Part shown: positions 7,795 through 17,645 of the stretch, piece by piece
How the letters are laid out: each line of letters begins with the position of its first letter
Numbering within the stretch: the stretch's first letter is position 1
NCBI RefSeq assembly: GCF_013620825.1
Contig: NZ_NJIC01000007.1
Coordinates: 1-39,249, forward strand
Source of the DNA: Rhodanobacter sp. PCA2
GTDB lineage: Bacteria; Pseudomonadota; Gammaproteobacteria; Xanthomonadales; Rhodanobacteraceae
DNA: 39,249 nucleotides
Direction: 5' to 3'
Made by a program: the position numbers and the translations under genes
The notes under the pieces: model-generated
Databases searched by the model: none
Told to the model about the DNA's origin: nothing
What the model saw: the letters and a program-made list of their open reading frames with translations, nothing else

Positions 7795-8445
7795 ATGAGC
7801 AGCATCTCGCCGGTCAGGTCGCAGGGACCGGGGCGACCGAAGGATCTGGAAAAGCGCGCGGCGATCCTCGCCGCGGCCAAGGCCTTGTTCATCCGCAACG
7901 CGTTCGCCGGCACCAGCATGGACGCGATCGCCGCCGAGGCCGGCGTCTCCAAGCTCACCGTCTACAGCCATTTCGGCGACAAGGACAACCTGTTCCGCGA
8001 AGTGATACGCGCGCGCATCGAGGACCTGCTGCCCGAAAACACCTACGACTACGACCCGCACGCGTCGATCGAGCAGATCCTGCAGCGCGTGGCGCTGATC
8101 CATGCGCGGCTGGACTGCGACGCCGAGAACGTGGGCACGTTCCGCGCCATCCTCGGCGACTGCCGCCAGGGCAATCCGCGTTTCGGCCGGCTGCTCTGGG
8201 AGGAAGGCACGCTGCGTACGCACGGCCTGATGGAACGCCTGCTGCAGCAGGCGGTTGACGCGAACCAGCTCGCCATCGCCGACGTGCCGCGCGCCTGCGT
8301 GCAGTTCTTCGTGCTGATCAAGGGCGACCTGTTCATGCGTCGCATGTTCGGCTGCGTGGACTGCGGCGAAAGCTACGCCGCCGAGATCGAGGCCACCGCC
8401 CGGGCCGGCGTGGACACCTTCCTGCGCGCCTACGCGCCGCGCTGA
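7795..8445 (+). CDS. TetR/AcrR family transcriptional regulator
   Basis: The product is 216 residues. After a short basic leader (GPGRPKDLEKRAAIL) comes a canonical TetR helix-turn-helix, about residues 40-60, with SMDAIAAEAGVSKLTVYSHFGDK. The C-terminal ligand domain (75-216) is of the AefR-like type, with a Cys pair in MFGCVDCGE near the end. The protein should repress genes until a small ligand binds. It faces the pcm-like/tolC operon across 238 bases, which contain a perfect palindrome and a TATAAT box. Control of tolC is therefore plausible but not shown. The start is the ATG at 7795, which has a weak GGAAGG upstream. The ligand is unknown. Confidence 0.9.
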   Translation: MSSISPVRSQGPGRPKDLEKRAAILAAAKALFIRNAFAGTSMDAIAAEAGVSKLTVYSHFGDKDNLFREVIRARIEDLLPENTYDYDPHASIEQILQRVALIHARLDCDAENVGTFRAILGDCRQGNPRFGRLLWEEGTLRTHGLMERLLQQAVDANQLAIADVPRACVQFFVLIKGDLFMRRMFGCVDCGESYAAEIEATARAGVDTFLRAYAPR

Positions 8446-8496
8446 GCATCCGCCGCACTCGCGGCAATCCCCGCTTCGTGCTTGAATAGCCGCTCT

Positions 8497-10572
<2,076 letters not shown>

Positions 10573-10598
10573 GGTAGCTTGTTTCTGCCGATCGGCCG

Positions 10599-10631
10599 AA
10601 GCCGGGTGAAGTCGTCTTCACCCGGCTTTTT
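10599..10631 (+). terminator. Rho-independent terminator of thiC
   Basis: A perfect 12-base stem (10600-10611 with 10616-10627) closes on a TCGT loop and runs into TTTTT (10627-10631). It is the most classical intrinsic terminator of the window. Confidence 0.93.
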
Positions 10632-10697
10632 CATGGGCCTGCCTAGGCTGGAAGGACACGCTGCCGCCGGCAGCGATCCGCACCGCAGGAGCCAGCC

Positions 10698-11276
10698 ATG
10701 CCCAAAGCCAAGCCCTTCGTCAGCGACATCGAAGCGATCCGCAAGCGCGCGCGCCAGGACATCGACAAGGGCGCGATGACCGCGGGCTACAAGGCGGACC
10801 GCGCCACCGTGGTGAAGCTGCTCAACCACGCGCTGGCCACCGAGATCGTCTGCGTGCTGCGCTACAAGTACCACTACTACGCGGCCTCGGGCATCAACTC
10901 GCAGGCGATCAAGGGAGAGTTCCTGGAGCACGCGAACGAGGAACAGGGCCATGCCGACCTGATCGCCGAACGCATCACCCAGCTCGACGGCAAGCCGGAT
11001 TTTTCTCCCGAGGGCCTGACCAAACGCAGCCATGCCGATTACGTGGAAGGCGAGAACCTGGTGGACATGATCAAGGAAGACCTGGTCGCCGAGCGCATCG
11101 CCATCGACAGCTACCGCGAGATGATCGACTACATCGGCGCCGCGGATCCCACCACGCGCCGCATACTGGAAGGCATCCTCGCGATGGAGGAAGAGCACGC
11201 CGAGGACATGGGCAGTTTGCTGGAGCAGTTGGGCAAGAAGGGCGAGCCAGCCAGGCCGGCCAGGCGCAAGACGTGA
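10698..11276 (+). CDS. Ferritin-like / bacterioferritin-like protein
   Basis: The product is 192 residues and predicted to be a four-helix bundle. The di-iron ligands of the ferritin-like superfamily are visible: Glu49 (ATEIVC), Glu82 with His85 (EEQGH), Glu132 (AERIA) and Glu164-His167 (EEEH). This is longer than true bacterioferritin (about 158) and has a basic N-terminal leader and a Lys/Arg/Pro tail, so it belongs to the wider ferritin-like/DUF group often annotated as bacterioferritin. It probably oxidises and stores iron or protects against peroxide. AGGAG at 10687-10691 supports the ATG. It stands alone between the thiC terminator and a broken HdeD gene. A GGCGGC/GCCGCC hairpin at 11309-11329 lies just downstream. 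Confidence 0.85.
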   Translation: MPKAKPFVSDIEAIRKRARQDIDKGAMTAGYKADRATVVKLLNHALATEIVCVLRYKYHYYAASGINSQAIKGEFLEHANEEQGHADLIAERITQLDGKPDFSPEGLTKRSHADYVEGENLVDMIKEDLVAERIAIDSYREMIDYIGAADPTTRRILEGILAMEEEHAEDMGSLLEQLGKKGEPARPARRKT

Positions 11277-11371
11277 TGGCCACCCGGGCTGTGTGGCGCC
11301 GACAGCATGGCGGCTGGGCATTTGCCGCCGTGCATGCACGTCGACCGGGTCGCCATATGGAAGGCAACGCC

Positions 11372-11690
11372 ATGAGCCGGTACGACGCAGCGCAGTCGAA
11401 CGTTTTCGCAGCATGACGGAACAGTTGCGGCGCAACTGGGGCTGGTCGTCTATTTCGTGGTGGCCGGCGTGTTCCGCATCGTCGCAGCCTGGAGCACGTA
11501 CGTCCCGGGGCGCGGCTGGGTGATCTTCGACGGGGTCGTGACCCTGGTGCTTGGCCTGATGATCTGGGCGCGCTGGCCAGTCAGCGGCCTGTGGGTCATC
11601 GGCATGTTCATCGGCATCGACCTGATCATTGCCGGCTGGTCGCGGGTGATGACCGCGACGGCGGTGCGCAGACTGCCCGCGCCGGGCTGA
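11372..11690 (+). pseudogene. Remnant of an HdeD-like (DUF308) membrane protein, frameshifted and internally deleted
   Basis: Three pieces of one probable gene occur in three frames. The ATG at 11372 has a purine-rich AAGG upstream but reaches a TGA after 14 codons (MSRYDAAQSNVFAA). From 11413 a second frame reads MTEQLRRNWGW, like the start of HdeD-family proteins. From about 11436 a third frame reads QLGLVVYFVVAGVFRIVAAW and on to WPVSGLWVIGMFIGIDLIIAGW, matching the last half of the family. HdeD proteins are near 190 residues with six membrane helices; here the first two or three helices are missing. An isolated reading from GTG at 11457 would give a 77-residue, two- to three-helix protein without a ribosome site. 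HdeD family members are linked to acid resistance; no function is expected here. Confidence 0.65.
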
Positions 11691-11720
11691 TCCGCGGCCG
11701 CCATCCGCAGGGTACGGAAG

Positions 11721-12737
11721 CTACCAGCCGGCCAGCACCAGCTTGCCGATGCCTCCGCCCGATTCCAGCCGGCGATGCGCCTCGCGCAGGTTCGCCGCGT
11801 TGATCGGCTGCAGCGCCTCGTGCCGGATGCTCTTCAGCTCGCCGGCGTCGACCAGCGCGGCCACGCGCGCGAGGATGCGGCCCTGCTCGGCCATGTCCGG
11901 CGTCCTGAAGCGCGCCCGCGCGAACATGAATTCCCAGTGGATGCCGATGCACTTGGCCTTGTACGGGTCGCCGATGCGCAGCGCGCCCTTCGGTTCCACG
12001 ACCAGGCCCACGTGCCCCTGCGGCGCCAGCAGTTCGCCCAGCGCGTCCCAGTAATGGTCGGTGTCGGCGAGGTTCAGCGCGGCGTCGACCTGCGGGAAGC
12101 CCAGCGCGGCGAGTTGCGGCGCCAGCGGATCGCGATGGTTCACCACGTGCTGCGCGCCCATCGCGCGGCACCAGTCCATGGTTTCCGGGCGCGAGGCGGT
12201 GGCGATCACGGTGAAGCCCGCGCGCCGCGCCAGCTGGGTCGCGATCGAACCCACGCCGCCGGCGCCGCCGATCACCAGCAGCGACTTGCCTTCGCCGCCG
12301 TGCTCGCTGTCGAACGGCATGCGCTGGAACAGCAGCTCCCACGCGGTGACGGCCACCAGCGGCAGCGCCGCGGCCTGGGCGAAGTCCAGCGTGCGCGGCA
12401 TCGCCGCGGCGAGTCGCGCGTCGACCAGCTGGAACTCGGCGTTGCTGCCCGGTCGCGTGACGTCGCCGGCGTAGTACACGCGGTCGCCTGGTTGGAAGCC
12501 GTGCACCTCGGCACCGGCGGCCTCGACCACGCCTGCCGCGTCGTAACCGAGCACCTTCGGCTGCGCTTCCACCTGCGGCTTCGGCGCGCGCAGCTTGGTA
12601 TCGACCGGATTCACCGATACGGCTTCCACGCGCACCAGCAGGTCGTGCACGCCGGGCACGGGCTTCGGCAGATCCACGTCCACCAGCGACGCGGGATCGT
12701 CGATGGGCAGGTAACGGGTGAGGGCGACGGCTTTCAT
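11721..12737 (-). CDS. Zinc-free MDR-family NADPH:quinone reductase / alcohol dehydrogenase-like oxidoreductase
   Basis: The product is 338 residues, with the medium-chain dehydrogenase fold: GroES-like N-terminal domain (VSVNPVDTKLR, 41-50; LGYDAAGVV, 63-71) and a nucleotide-binding domain with GGAGGVGS at 157-164. The structural-zinc cysteine cluster near residue 95 is absent, which puts it with quinone oxidoreductase-type enzymes. It likely uses NADPH to reduce an activated carbonyl, quinone or enone. Its ATG overlaps the stop of the aldo/keto reductase by four bases (ATGA), and a divergent LysR gene heads the operon. The substrate cannot be assigned. Confidence 0.88.
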   Translation of the reverse strand: MKAVALTRYLPIDDPASLVDVDLPKPVPGVHDLLVRVEAVSVNPVDTKLRAPKPQVEAQPKVLGYDAAGVVEAAGAEVHGFQPGDRVYYAGDVTRPGSNAEFQLVDARLAAAMPRTLDFAQAAALPLVAVTAWELLFQRMPFDSEHGGEGKSLLVIGGAGGVGSIATQLARRAGFTVIATASRPETMDWCRAMGAQHVVNHRDPLAPQLAALGFPQVDAALNLADTDHYWDALGELLAPQGHVGLVVEPKGALRIGDPYKAKCIGIHWEFMFARARFRTPDMAEQGRILARVAALVDAGELKSIRHEALQPINAANLREAHRRLESGGGIGKLVLAGW

Positions 12738-13798
12738 GACGATGACTCCGCAAGAACGGGAAGAGTGGCCACTGGCGGTGGATTGCGCTCGGCGAACGGG
12801 CCGTTCCAGTAAGGGTAGTAGGGATAGGGTGGCATTGCCGCACTGGCGGCATCGAGCGCGGCGACCTGCGCGGGCGTGAGGTTCCAGCCGATCGCGCCGA
12901 GGTTGTCGACCAGCTGCCGCTCGTTGCGTGCGCCGATCAGCACGCTGGACACGGTGGGCCGCTGCAGCAGCCAGTTGATCGCCACCTGCGGCACGCTGCG
13001 ACCGGTTTCCGCGGCGACGGCTTCCAGCGCATCCACCACGCGGTACAGCCGTTCCGCTTCCACCGGCGGCGCGAAGCCGGCGGTGTCGTGCAGGCGGCTG
13101 CCGGCGGGTAGCGGTTTGCCGCGGCTGATCTTTCCGGTGAGCCGACCCCAGCCCAGCGGGCTCCACACGATGGCGCCCAGCCCCTGGTCCTGGCCCAGCG
13201 GCATCAGCTCCCATTCGTAGTCGCGGCCGACCAGCGAGTAATAGGCCTGGTTGGCCACGAAGCGCGTGCGGCCGTGGCGTTCCGCGGCGGCCTGCGATTT
13301 CATGACCTGCCAGCCGGAGAAGTTGGACACGCCGAGGTAGCGCAGCTTGCCTGCGCGCACCAGGTCGTCCAGCGTGGACATCACCTCGTCCACCGGCGTC
13401 ATCGCGTCGAAGTGGTGCAGGTGCAGCAGGTCGATCCAGTCGGTGCCCAGGCGCTGCAACGCGCGATCCACGCCGGCGATCAGATGGTGGCGCGAGGCGC
13501 CCACGTCGTTCGGACCCTCGCCGTTGCGCAGGCTGAGCTTGGTGGAGAGGATGGCGCGCTCGCGCCGGCCCTTCAGTGCGGCGCCGAGGATTTCTTCCGA
13601 AGCGCCATCCGAATAGACGTCGGCGCTGTCGAACAGGTTGGCGCCGGCTTCGAGGCAGATGTCGATCAGGCGCTGCGCTTCGGCCACGTCGGTGTTCCCC
13701 CATGCGCCGAACAGCGGGCCCTTGCCGCCGAAGGTGCCGGTGCCGAAGCCGAGCGCGGGCACCTTGAAACCCGAGCGGCCGAGTAAGCGGTATTCCAT
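12734..13798 (-). CDS. Aldo/keto reductase
   Basis: The product is 354 residues. It has a TIM-barrel AKR fold with the full catalytic tetrad: Asp57 (FDSAD), Tyr62 (DVYSDG), Lys87 (STKLS) and His128 (LLHLHHFD). The C-terminal NADPH-binding piece reads SSVLIGARNERQLVDN. The start ATG at 13798 has GGAG eight bases before it. It should reduce aldehydes or ketones with NADPH. It is the middle gene of an operon of MFS pump, AKR and MDR reductase, 31 bases after the pump and overlapping the MDR gene by four. A Pro/Tyr-rich tail (PPYPYYPYW) near the C-terminus is unusual but may only be a flexible end. Confidence 0.92.
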   Translation of the reverse strand: MEYRLLGRSGFKVPALGFGTGTFGGKGPLFGAWGNTDVAEAQRLIDICLEAGANLFDSADVYSDGASEEILGAALKGRRERAILSTKLSLRNGEGPNDVGASRHHLIAGVDRALQRLGTDWIDLLHLHHFDAMTPVDEVMSTLDDLVRAGKLRYLGVSNFSGWQVMKSQAAAERHGRTRFVANQAYYSLVGRDYEWELMPLGQDQGLGAIVWSPLGWGRLTGKISRGKPLPAGSRLHDTAGFAPPVEAERLYRVVDALEAVAAETGRSVPQVAINWLLQRPTVSSVLIGARNERQLVDNLGAIGWNLTPAQVAALDAASAAMPPYPYYPYWNGPFAERNPPPVATLPVLAESSS

Positions 13799-13829
13799 GA
13801 TGAGACTCCGGGAGAGGGGGGGCGAGTGG

Positions 13830-15023
13830 TCAGGCCTGCGGGCACAGCGGGGCGGTCTGCGCAGCGCGTTGGCCGCGCAGCGCCTGCGCCGCCAGCGCGA
13901 TGCCGAGGACAGTGACGGCGGCGGCGATCCACGGCAGCGCGGTGAGGCCCGCGCCGCGCGCCACCGCTGCGCTGCCCAGCCATGCGCCCAGCGCGTTGGC
14001 GAGGTTGAAGGCGCCGATGTTGAGGCTGGAGGCGAGGCTGGGCGCGTGGGCGGCCTGGCGCAGCACCCACATCTGCAGCGGCGCCACGGTGGCGAACATC
14101 GCCATGCCGAGCAGGCCGGTAGTCAGCACCATGGCCCAGCGCACCTGCATCGCGAAGCCGAACGCCACCAGCACCACCGCCAGCGCGGCCAGCGTGCCGA
14201 CCAGGGCGCTGGACAGATGGCGGTCGGCCAGCTTGCCGCCCAGCGGATTGCCGATGGCCATGCCCAGGCCGAACACCAGCAGGACGGGCGAGACCATGGC
14301 GTCGCCGAAGCCGGTGACGCGGGTGAGCAGCGGCTCGATGAAGGTGTAGACCACGAACACGCCGGCGAAGCCGAAGATCGTGGTGGCGAGGCCGATCAGT
14401 ACCGGCACGCCCGTGATGGCGCGCAGTTCGCTGTCCAGCGACACCGGCGCGGCATCGTGTTCGTGGGTGGCCGGCAACAGGACCGCCAGCGAGACCATCG
14501 CCAGCACGCCGATGGCGGTGATCGCCCAGAACGCCGCGTGCCAGCCATGGTGCAGGCCCAGCCACGCGCACGCCGGCACGCCGATCAGCGTGGCCAGCGC
14601 GAGGCCGTTGAACATGGTGGCGATGGCCGAGGCCTTGCGCTGTTCCGGCACCAGTGAAGTGGCCACCACCGAACCCACGCCGAAGAAAGTGCCGTGTGCC
14701 AGTGAAGTAAGCACGCGGGCGGCCATCAATGCGCTGTAGCTGGTGGCGAGCGCGCAGGCGAGGTTGCCCAGGGTGAAGACCGCCATCAGCCCCAGCAGCA
14801 CCAGCTTGCGCGGCAACCTGCGCGTGGCCAGCGTGATCGCCGGCGCGCCCACGAACACGCCGAAGGCATAGCCGGAGATCAGCAGGCCCGCGCTGGCGAT
14901 GCTCACGCCGAGGCTGGCGGAGACCTGTTGCAGCAGGCCCATGATGGCGAATTCGGTGGTGCCGATGCCGAAGGCGCCGATCGCCAGCGCGTACAGCGCC
15001 GGCGGCGTGCGGGTGGGGTTCAT
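13830..15023 (-). CDS. MFS transporter, DHA1/AraJ-YdhP-type efflux protein
   Basis: The product is 397 residues with about twelve hydrophobic segments. The N-terminus (YALAIGAFGIGTTEFAIMG) is the hallmark of the AraJ/YdhP branch of drug:H+ antiporters. A break of charged residues near 200 (HEHDAAPVSLDSELR) marks the central cytoplasmic loop. It should export a small molecule across the inner membrane. It leads a three-gene operon with two reductases and is divergent from a LysR regulator, a common layout for inducible detoxification. The ATG at 15023 was chosen because the conserved first helix follows at once. Upstream in-frame codons add only non-family sequence. Confidence 0.92.
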   Translation of the reverse strand: MNPTRTPPALYALAIGAFGIGTTEFAIMGLLQQVSASLGVSIASAGLLISGYAFGVFVGAPAITLATRRLPRKLVLLGLMAVFTLGNLACALATSYSALMAARVLTSLAHGTFFGVGSVVATSLVPEQRKASAIATMFNGLALATLIGVPACAWLGLHHGWHAAFWAITAIGVLAMVSLAVLLPATHEHDAAPVSLDSELRAITGVPVLIGLATTIFGFAGVFVVYTFIEPLLTRVTGFGDAMVSPVLLVFGLGMAIGNPLGGKLADRHLSSALVGTLAALAVVLVAFGFAMQVRWAMVLTTGLLGMAMFATVAPLQMWVLRQAAHAPSLASSLNIGAFNLANALGAWLGSAAVARGAGLTALPWIAAAVTVLGIALAAQALRGQRAAQTAPLCPQA

Positions 15024-15099
15024 GCAGGTGGTTCCGTGCGGGGAGCGCCCATGCTGGACGCTTGCACTCTCAGCAGAAACCACCAAGATGGCGATTCAT

Positions 15100-15118
15100 T
15101 TTCAATAATTGGTTGAAA
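15100..15118. promoter_or_regulatory. Dyad TTTCAA-N7-TTGAAA, candidate LysR-regulator binding site
   Basis: A perfect 6-base inverted repeat with a 7-base AT-rich spacer (TAATTGG) lies 3 bases before the lysR ATG in the 98-base divergent gap. Its place next to the start fits an autoregulatory site. It is not the exact T-N11-A spacing. Confidence 0.5.
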
Positions 15119-15121
15119 GCC

Positions 15122-16072
15122 ATGGACCGCCTCGACGACCTCGCGCTGTTCCTGCGCGTGCTGGACCAGGGTTCGATCAGTGCGGCCGCGCGCAGCCTCG
15201 ATCTATCGGCGGCGGTGGCCAGCCAGCGCCTGCAGCGGCTGGAGCGCGGCCTGGGCGTGCGGCTGCTGCAGCGGACCACGCGCCGGCTGCATCCCACGCC
15301 GGAAGGCCGCCTGCTGGCCGAGCAGGGCCGCGCGCTGGTGGAGGACCTGGACGCACTCACCGCCGGCCTGCGCCAGAGCGCCGCCGCCGTCACCGGCACC
15401 TTGCGCGTGACCATGTCCGCCGCGTTCGGTCGCGAATACATCTCGGCGCTGCTGCCGGAATTCCTGGCGCGCCATCCGAAGCTGCGCCTGTTCGCGCACC
15501 TCAGCGACGAGATGGTGGACGTGGTGGGCGAGGGTTACGACCTCGCCATCCGCATCGGCGCGCTGAACGATTCCAGCCTGGTCGCGCGCAAGCTGGCGGC
15601 GAACCGGCGCGTGCTGTGCGCCTCGCCCGGCTACCTGCGCCGCCACGGTCGCCCGCGCGTGCCGGCCGACCTGGCGCGGCACGAATGCGTGCTGCTGTCC
15701 GGCCAGGACGTGTGGCGCCTGGTCGACCGCCGCGGGCACGAGCACGCCATACGCGTGCAGGGACGCTTCGAGACCACGCTGGGCGAGGCGGTGCGCGATG
15801 CGGCGCTGGCCGGGCAGGGCATCGCCGTGCACTCGCTGTGGCACGTGCACGAGGCGCTGGCCAAGGGGCTGCTGGACGTGGTGCTGCCGGATTGCACGCT
15901 GCCCGAAAGCGGCATCTGGGCGGTGACGCCGCAGCGTCGGCTGGTGCCGCCGCGGGTGCGCGCGTTCACCGAATTCCTGATCGAGAAACTGGGCGACCCG
16001 CCGCCGTGGGAACGCGGCGCGGCCGCCGCGAAGCGCAAGGCGCGCACGCGGGGCGCCGGATCGCGGGCATGA
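15122..16072 (+). CDS. LysR family transcriptional regulator
   Basis: The product is 316 residues. The N-terminal winged helix (about residues 1-60) includes SISAAARSLDLSAAVASQRLQRLE and the LLQRTTRRLHPTPEG wing. The remainder is the two-lobed effector domain beginning GTLRVTMSAAFGR. The C-terminus has an Arg/Lys-rich tail of about 20 residues. It is divergent from the MFS/AKR/MDR operon, with a dyad in the gap, so it most likely controls that operon and itself. I placed the start at the ATG at 15122, where the family's DRLDDLALFLRV begins. The inducer is unknown. Confidence 0.92.
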   Translation: MDRLDDLALFLRVLDQGSISAAARSLDLSAAVASQRLQRLERGLGVRLLQRTTRRLHPTPEGRLLAEQGRALVEDLDALTAGLRQSAAAVTGTLRVTMSAAFGREYISALLPEFLARHPKLRLFAHLSDEMVDVVGEGYDLAIRIGALNDSSLVARKLAANRRVLCASPGYLRRHGRPRVPADLARHECVLLSGQDVWRLVDRRGHEHAIRVQGRFETTLGEAVRDAALAGQGIAVHSLWHVHEALAKGLLDVVLPDCTLPESGIWAVTPQRRLVPPRVRAFTEFLIEKLGDPPPWERGAAAAKRKARTRGAGSRA

Positions 16073-16105
16073 AAAACGGCGCGCGCCTCGCGGCGACGCG
16101 CCGTT
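16072..16105 (-). terminator. Terminator of ppa (bidirectional with lysR)
   Basis: A stem of AACGGCGCG (16075-16083) with CGCGCCGTT (16097-16105) continues into an inner CGCC/GGCG stem around a TCGC loop, with one bulged A. Read on the minus strand it runs into TTTTT, so it mainly ends ppa. It overlaps the lysR stop and may also end lysR. Confidence 0.85.
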
Positions 16106-16118
16106 CAATGCAGGGAAC

Positions 16119-16655
16119 TCAGCCCTTGGCAGCCTCGTAGCGGGCGATGCCGGCGATGATCTCGGCCTTCGCCGACTCCGCGCCTTCCCAGCCTTCCACC
16201 TTCACCCACTTGCCCTTCTCGAGGTCCTTGTAGTGCTCGAAGAAGTGGCCGATGCGCTCCAGCCAGTGCGGCGACACGCCCTTCATGTCGTTGATGTGGG
16301 CGTAGCCGGGGAACACCTTCGGCGAGGGGATCACCACCAGCTTCTCGTCGCTGCCGGCCTCGTCGGTCATCTTCAGCATGCCGACCGGGTGGCAGCGGAT
16401 CACCGAGCCCACCGCCAGCGGCAGCGGCAGGATCACCACGACGTCCAGCGGGTCGCCGTCGCCGCCCAGCGTGCCCGGCACGTAGCCGTAGTTGCAGGGG
16501 TAGCGCATGGGCGTGGACAGGATGCGGTCCACGAAGATCGCGCCCGACGCCTTGTCCACCTCGTACTTGACCGGCTCGGCATCCTTGGGGATTTCGATGA
16601 TGACGTTGATTTCGTCCGGCACGTTGCGGCCGGCGGGAACCAGGTGCAGACCCAT
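16119..16655 (-). CDS. ppa: Soluble inorganic pyrophosphatase (family I)
   Basis: The product is 178 residues, the usual size for bacterial family I PPase. The signature DGDPLD gives metal-binding Asp66, Asp68 and Asp71. INVIIEIPK, YEVDK and RYPCNYGYVPGTL are further active-site blocks. It hydrolyses pyrophosphate to phosphate in the cytoplasm with Mg2+, pulling biosynthetic reactions forward. The same 10 kb also holds a membrane proton-pumping pyrophosphatase and a PPi-using phosphofructokinase, so the cell has three competing users of PPi. A strong terminator follows the stop. Confidence 0.97.
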   Translation of the reverse strand: MGLHLVPAGRNVPDEINVIIEIPKDAEPVKYEVDKASGAIFVDRILSTPMRYPCNYGYVPGTLGGDGDPLDVVVILPLPLAVGSVIRCHPVGMLKMTDEAGSDEKLVVIPSPKVFPGYAHINDMKGVSPHWLERIGHFFEHYKDLEKGKWVKVEGWEGAESAKAEIIAGIARYEAAKG

Positions 16656-16789
16656 GGTGGATGTCCTTGCGCGGGTTTCGGTGGAATTGGCCCGCAAGGA
16701 TACGCCAGTCGCTGTTGCGATGCAGCAGGAAAGGCTGAACGAGCGGGCCGCGGCCCGCGGCGGACGGCTCCAGGGCCGCGGCGGCGGAT

Positions 16790-17620
16790 TCAGTACGGCC
16801 GCTCGCGCAGCCACTTGGTGGCGATCCACTTCTCGCCGCGCTGCACCGGCAGCCCGGCGTGCAGCGAGCTGGAGTCGCCGCCCTCGTAGGCGAAATAGAC
16901 GGCCGAACCGCGCAGCGCGGTCACCGTGACGCCCACCTCCGGGAAGGCGGTGCCGCCGCCGGCCTCGGGCGTGTTGAGGTACATCACCACGCTGGCGATG
17001 CGCTGGCCGCCGCGCGCGGTGATCGTCGCGTAGCCGGGCTGGGCGGAATCGAACCAGTCGTAGTGCGGCTGGTATTCCTGGCCCGGCAGGTAGTGCAGGA
17101 TCTGCAGCCCCTCGCCGTGGCTGGCCGGCACGTCGAGCAAGTCGGCGATGCGCTGTTCCAGCCGCGCCACCGGCGGCAGTTCGGCGAGCTTGAAGAACAT
17201 GCCCACGCTGGTGCGCCGGTGATCGACCTGCTGCTGGCCGGCCGCGTCCACGGTGAGCGCGCGCGCCAGCCGGGGCCGCGCCAGTTCGATCAGCTCCTCG
17301 CATTCCGCGCCGGTCAGCAAGCCGTCCAGCACCCGCAGCGCGGGCTTGTCCATGCCCATCGTCACCCGCACCTCGCGGTCGCCCGCCTTGGCCAGGGGGC
17401 CTTGGGGGTGTTTCGTGCGGAGCCCGCTCGGCGCGGGGACATTCGCATGCACCGCCGCCACCGGCAGCTTCAGCACCTCGGCCAGGATCGCGCAGCTCTG
17501 CCGCGGGTCGTAGCCGTGCGCCCGCATCAACTCCAGCACGTCCTGCGGGCCGTGGCCGGCGCGGGTGGTGTCGAGGATCCACTGGCGCAGTTCGGGGCTG
17601 ATGATGCGTTGGGGACTCAT
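16790..17620 (-). CDS. 2-oxoglutarate/Fe(II) oxygenase, prolyl-4-hydroxylase-like
   Basis: The product is 276 residues. The C-terminal 180 form a P4Hc domain: RRTSVGMFF (135-143), iron ligands His186 and Asp188 (HYDWFD), distal His254 (SLHAGLPV) and the 2-oxoglutarate-binding Lys264 (GEKWIATKW). All key residues are intact. The first 90 residues (PELRQWILDTTRAGHGPQDVLELMRAHGYD) look helical and lack a known catalytic role. Bacterial members hydroxylate proline in target proteins such as EF-Tu or in peptides; the target here is unknown. It lies 134 bases upstream of ppa in the same direction, with a GC palindrome at 16743-16758 in between, so co-transcription is uncertain. Confidence 0.88.
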   Translation of the reverse strand: MSPQRIISPELRQWILDTTRAGHGPQDVLELMRAHGYDPRQSCAILAEVLKLPVAAVHANVPAPSGLRTKHPQGPLAKAGDREVRVTMGMDKPALRVLDGLLTGAECEELIELARPRLARALTVDAAGQQQVDHRRTSVGMFFKLAELPPVARLEQRIADLLDVPASHGEGLQILHYLPGQEYQPHYDWFDSAQPGYATITARGGQRIASVVMYLNTPEAGGGTAFPEVGVTVTALRGSAVYFAYEGGDSSSLHAGLPVQRGEKWIATKWLRERPY

Positions 17621-17645
17621 GGGGCGCTCTGGCTTGGGCGAGGGG

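Noticed and set aside
11457-11690. Intact small HdeD-like membrane protein starting at GTG 11457
   Set aside because: No ribosome site, and family-like N-terminal sequence lies just upstream in other frames, so a decayed gene is more likely.
16743-16758. Palindrome GCGGGCCGCGGCCCGC as a terminator or operator
   Set aside because: No loop or T-tract, and short GC palindromes like this are expected by chance at this base composition; noted only in the neighbour gene entry.
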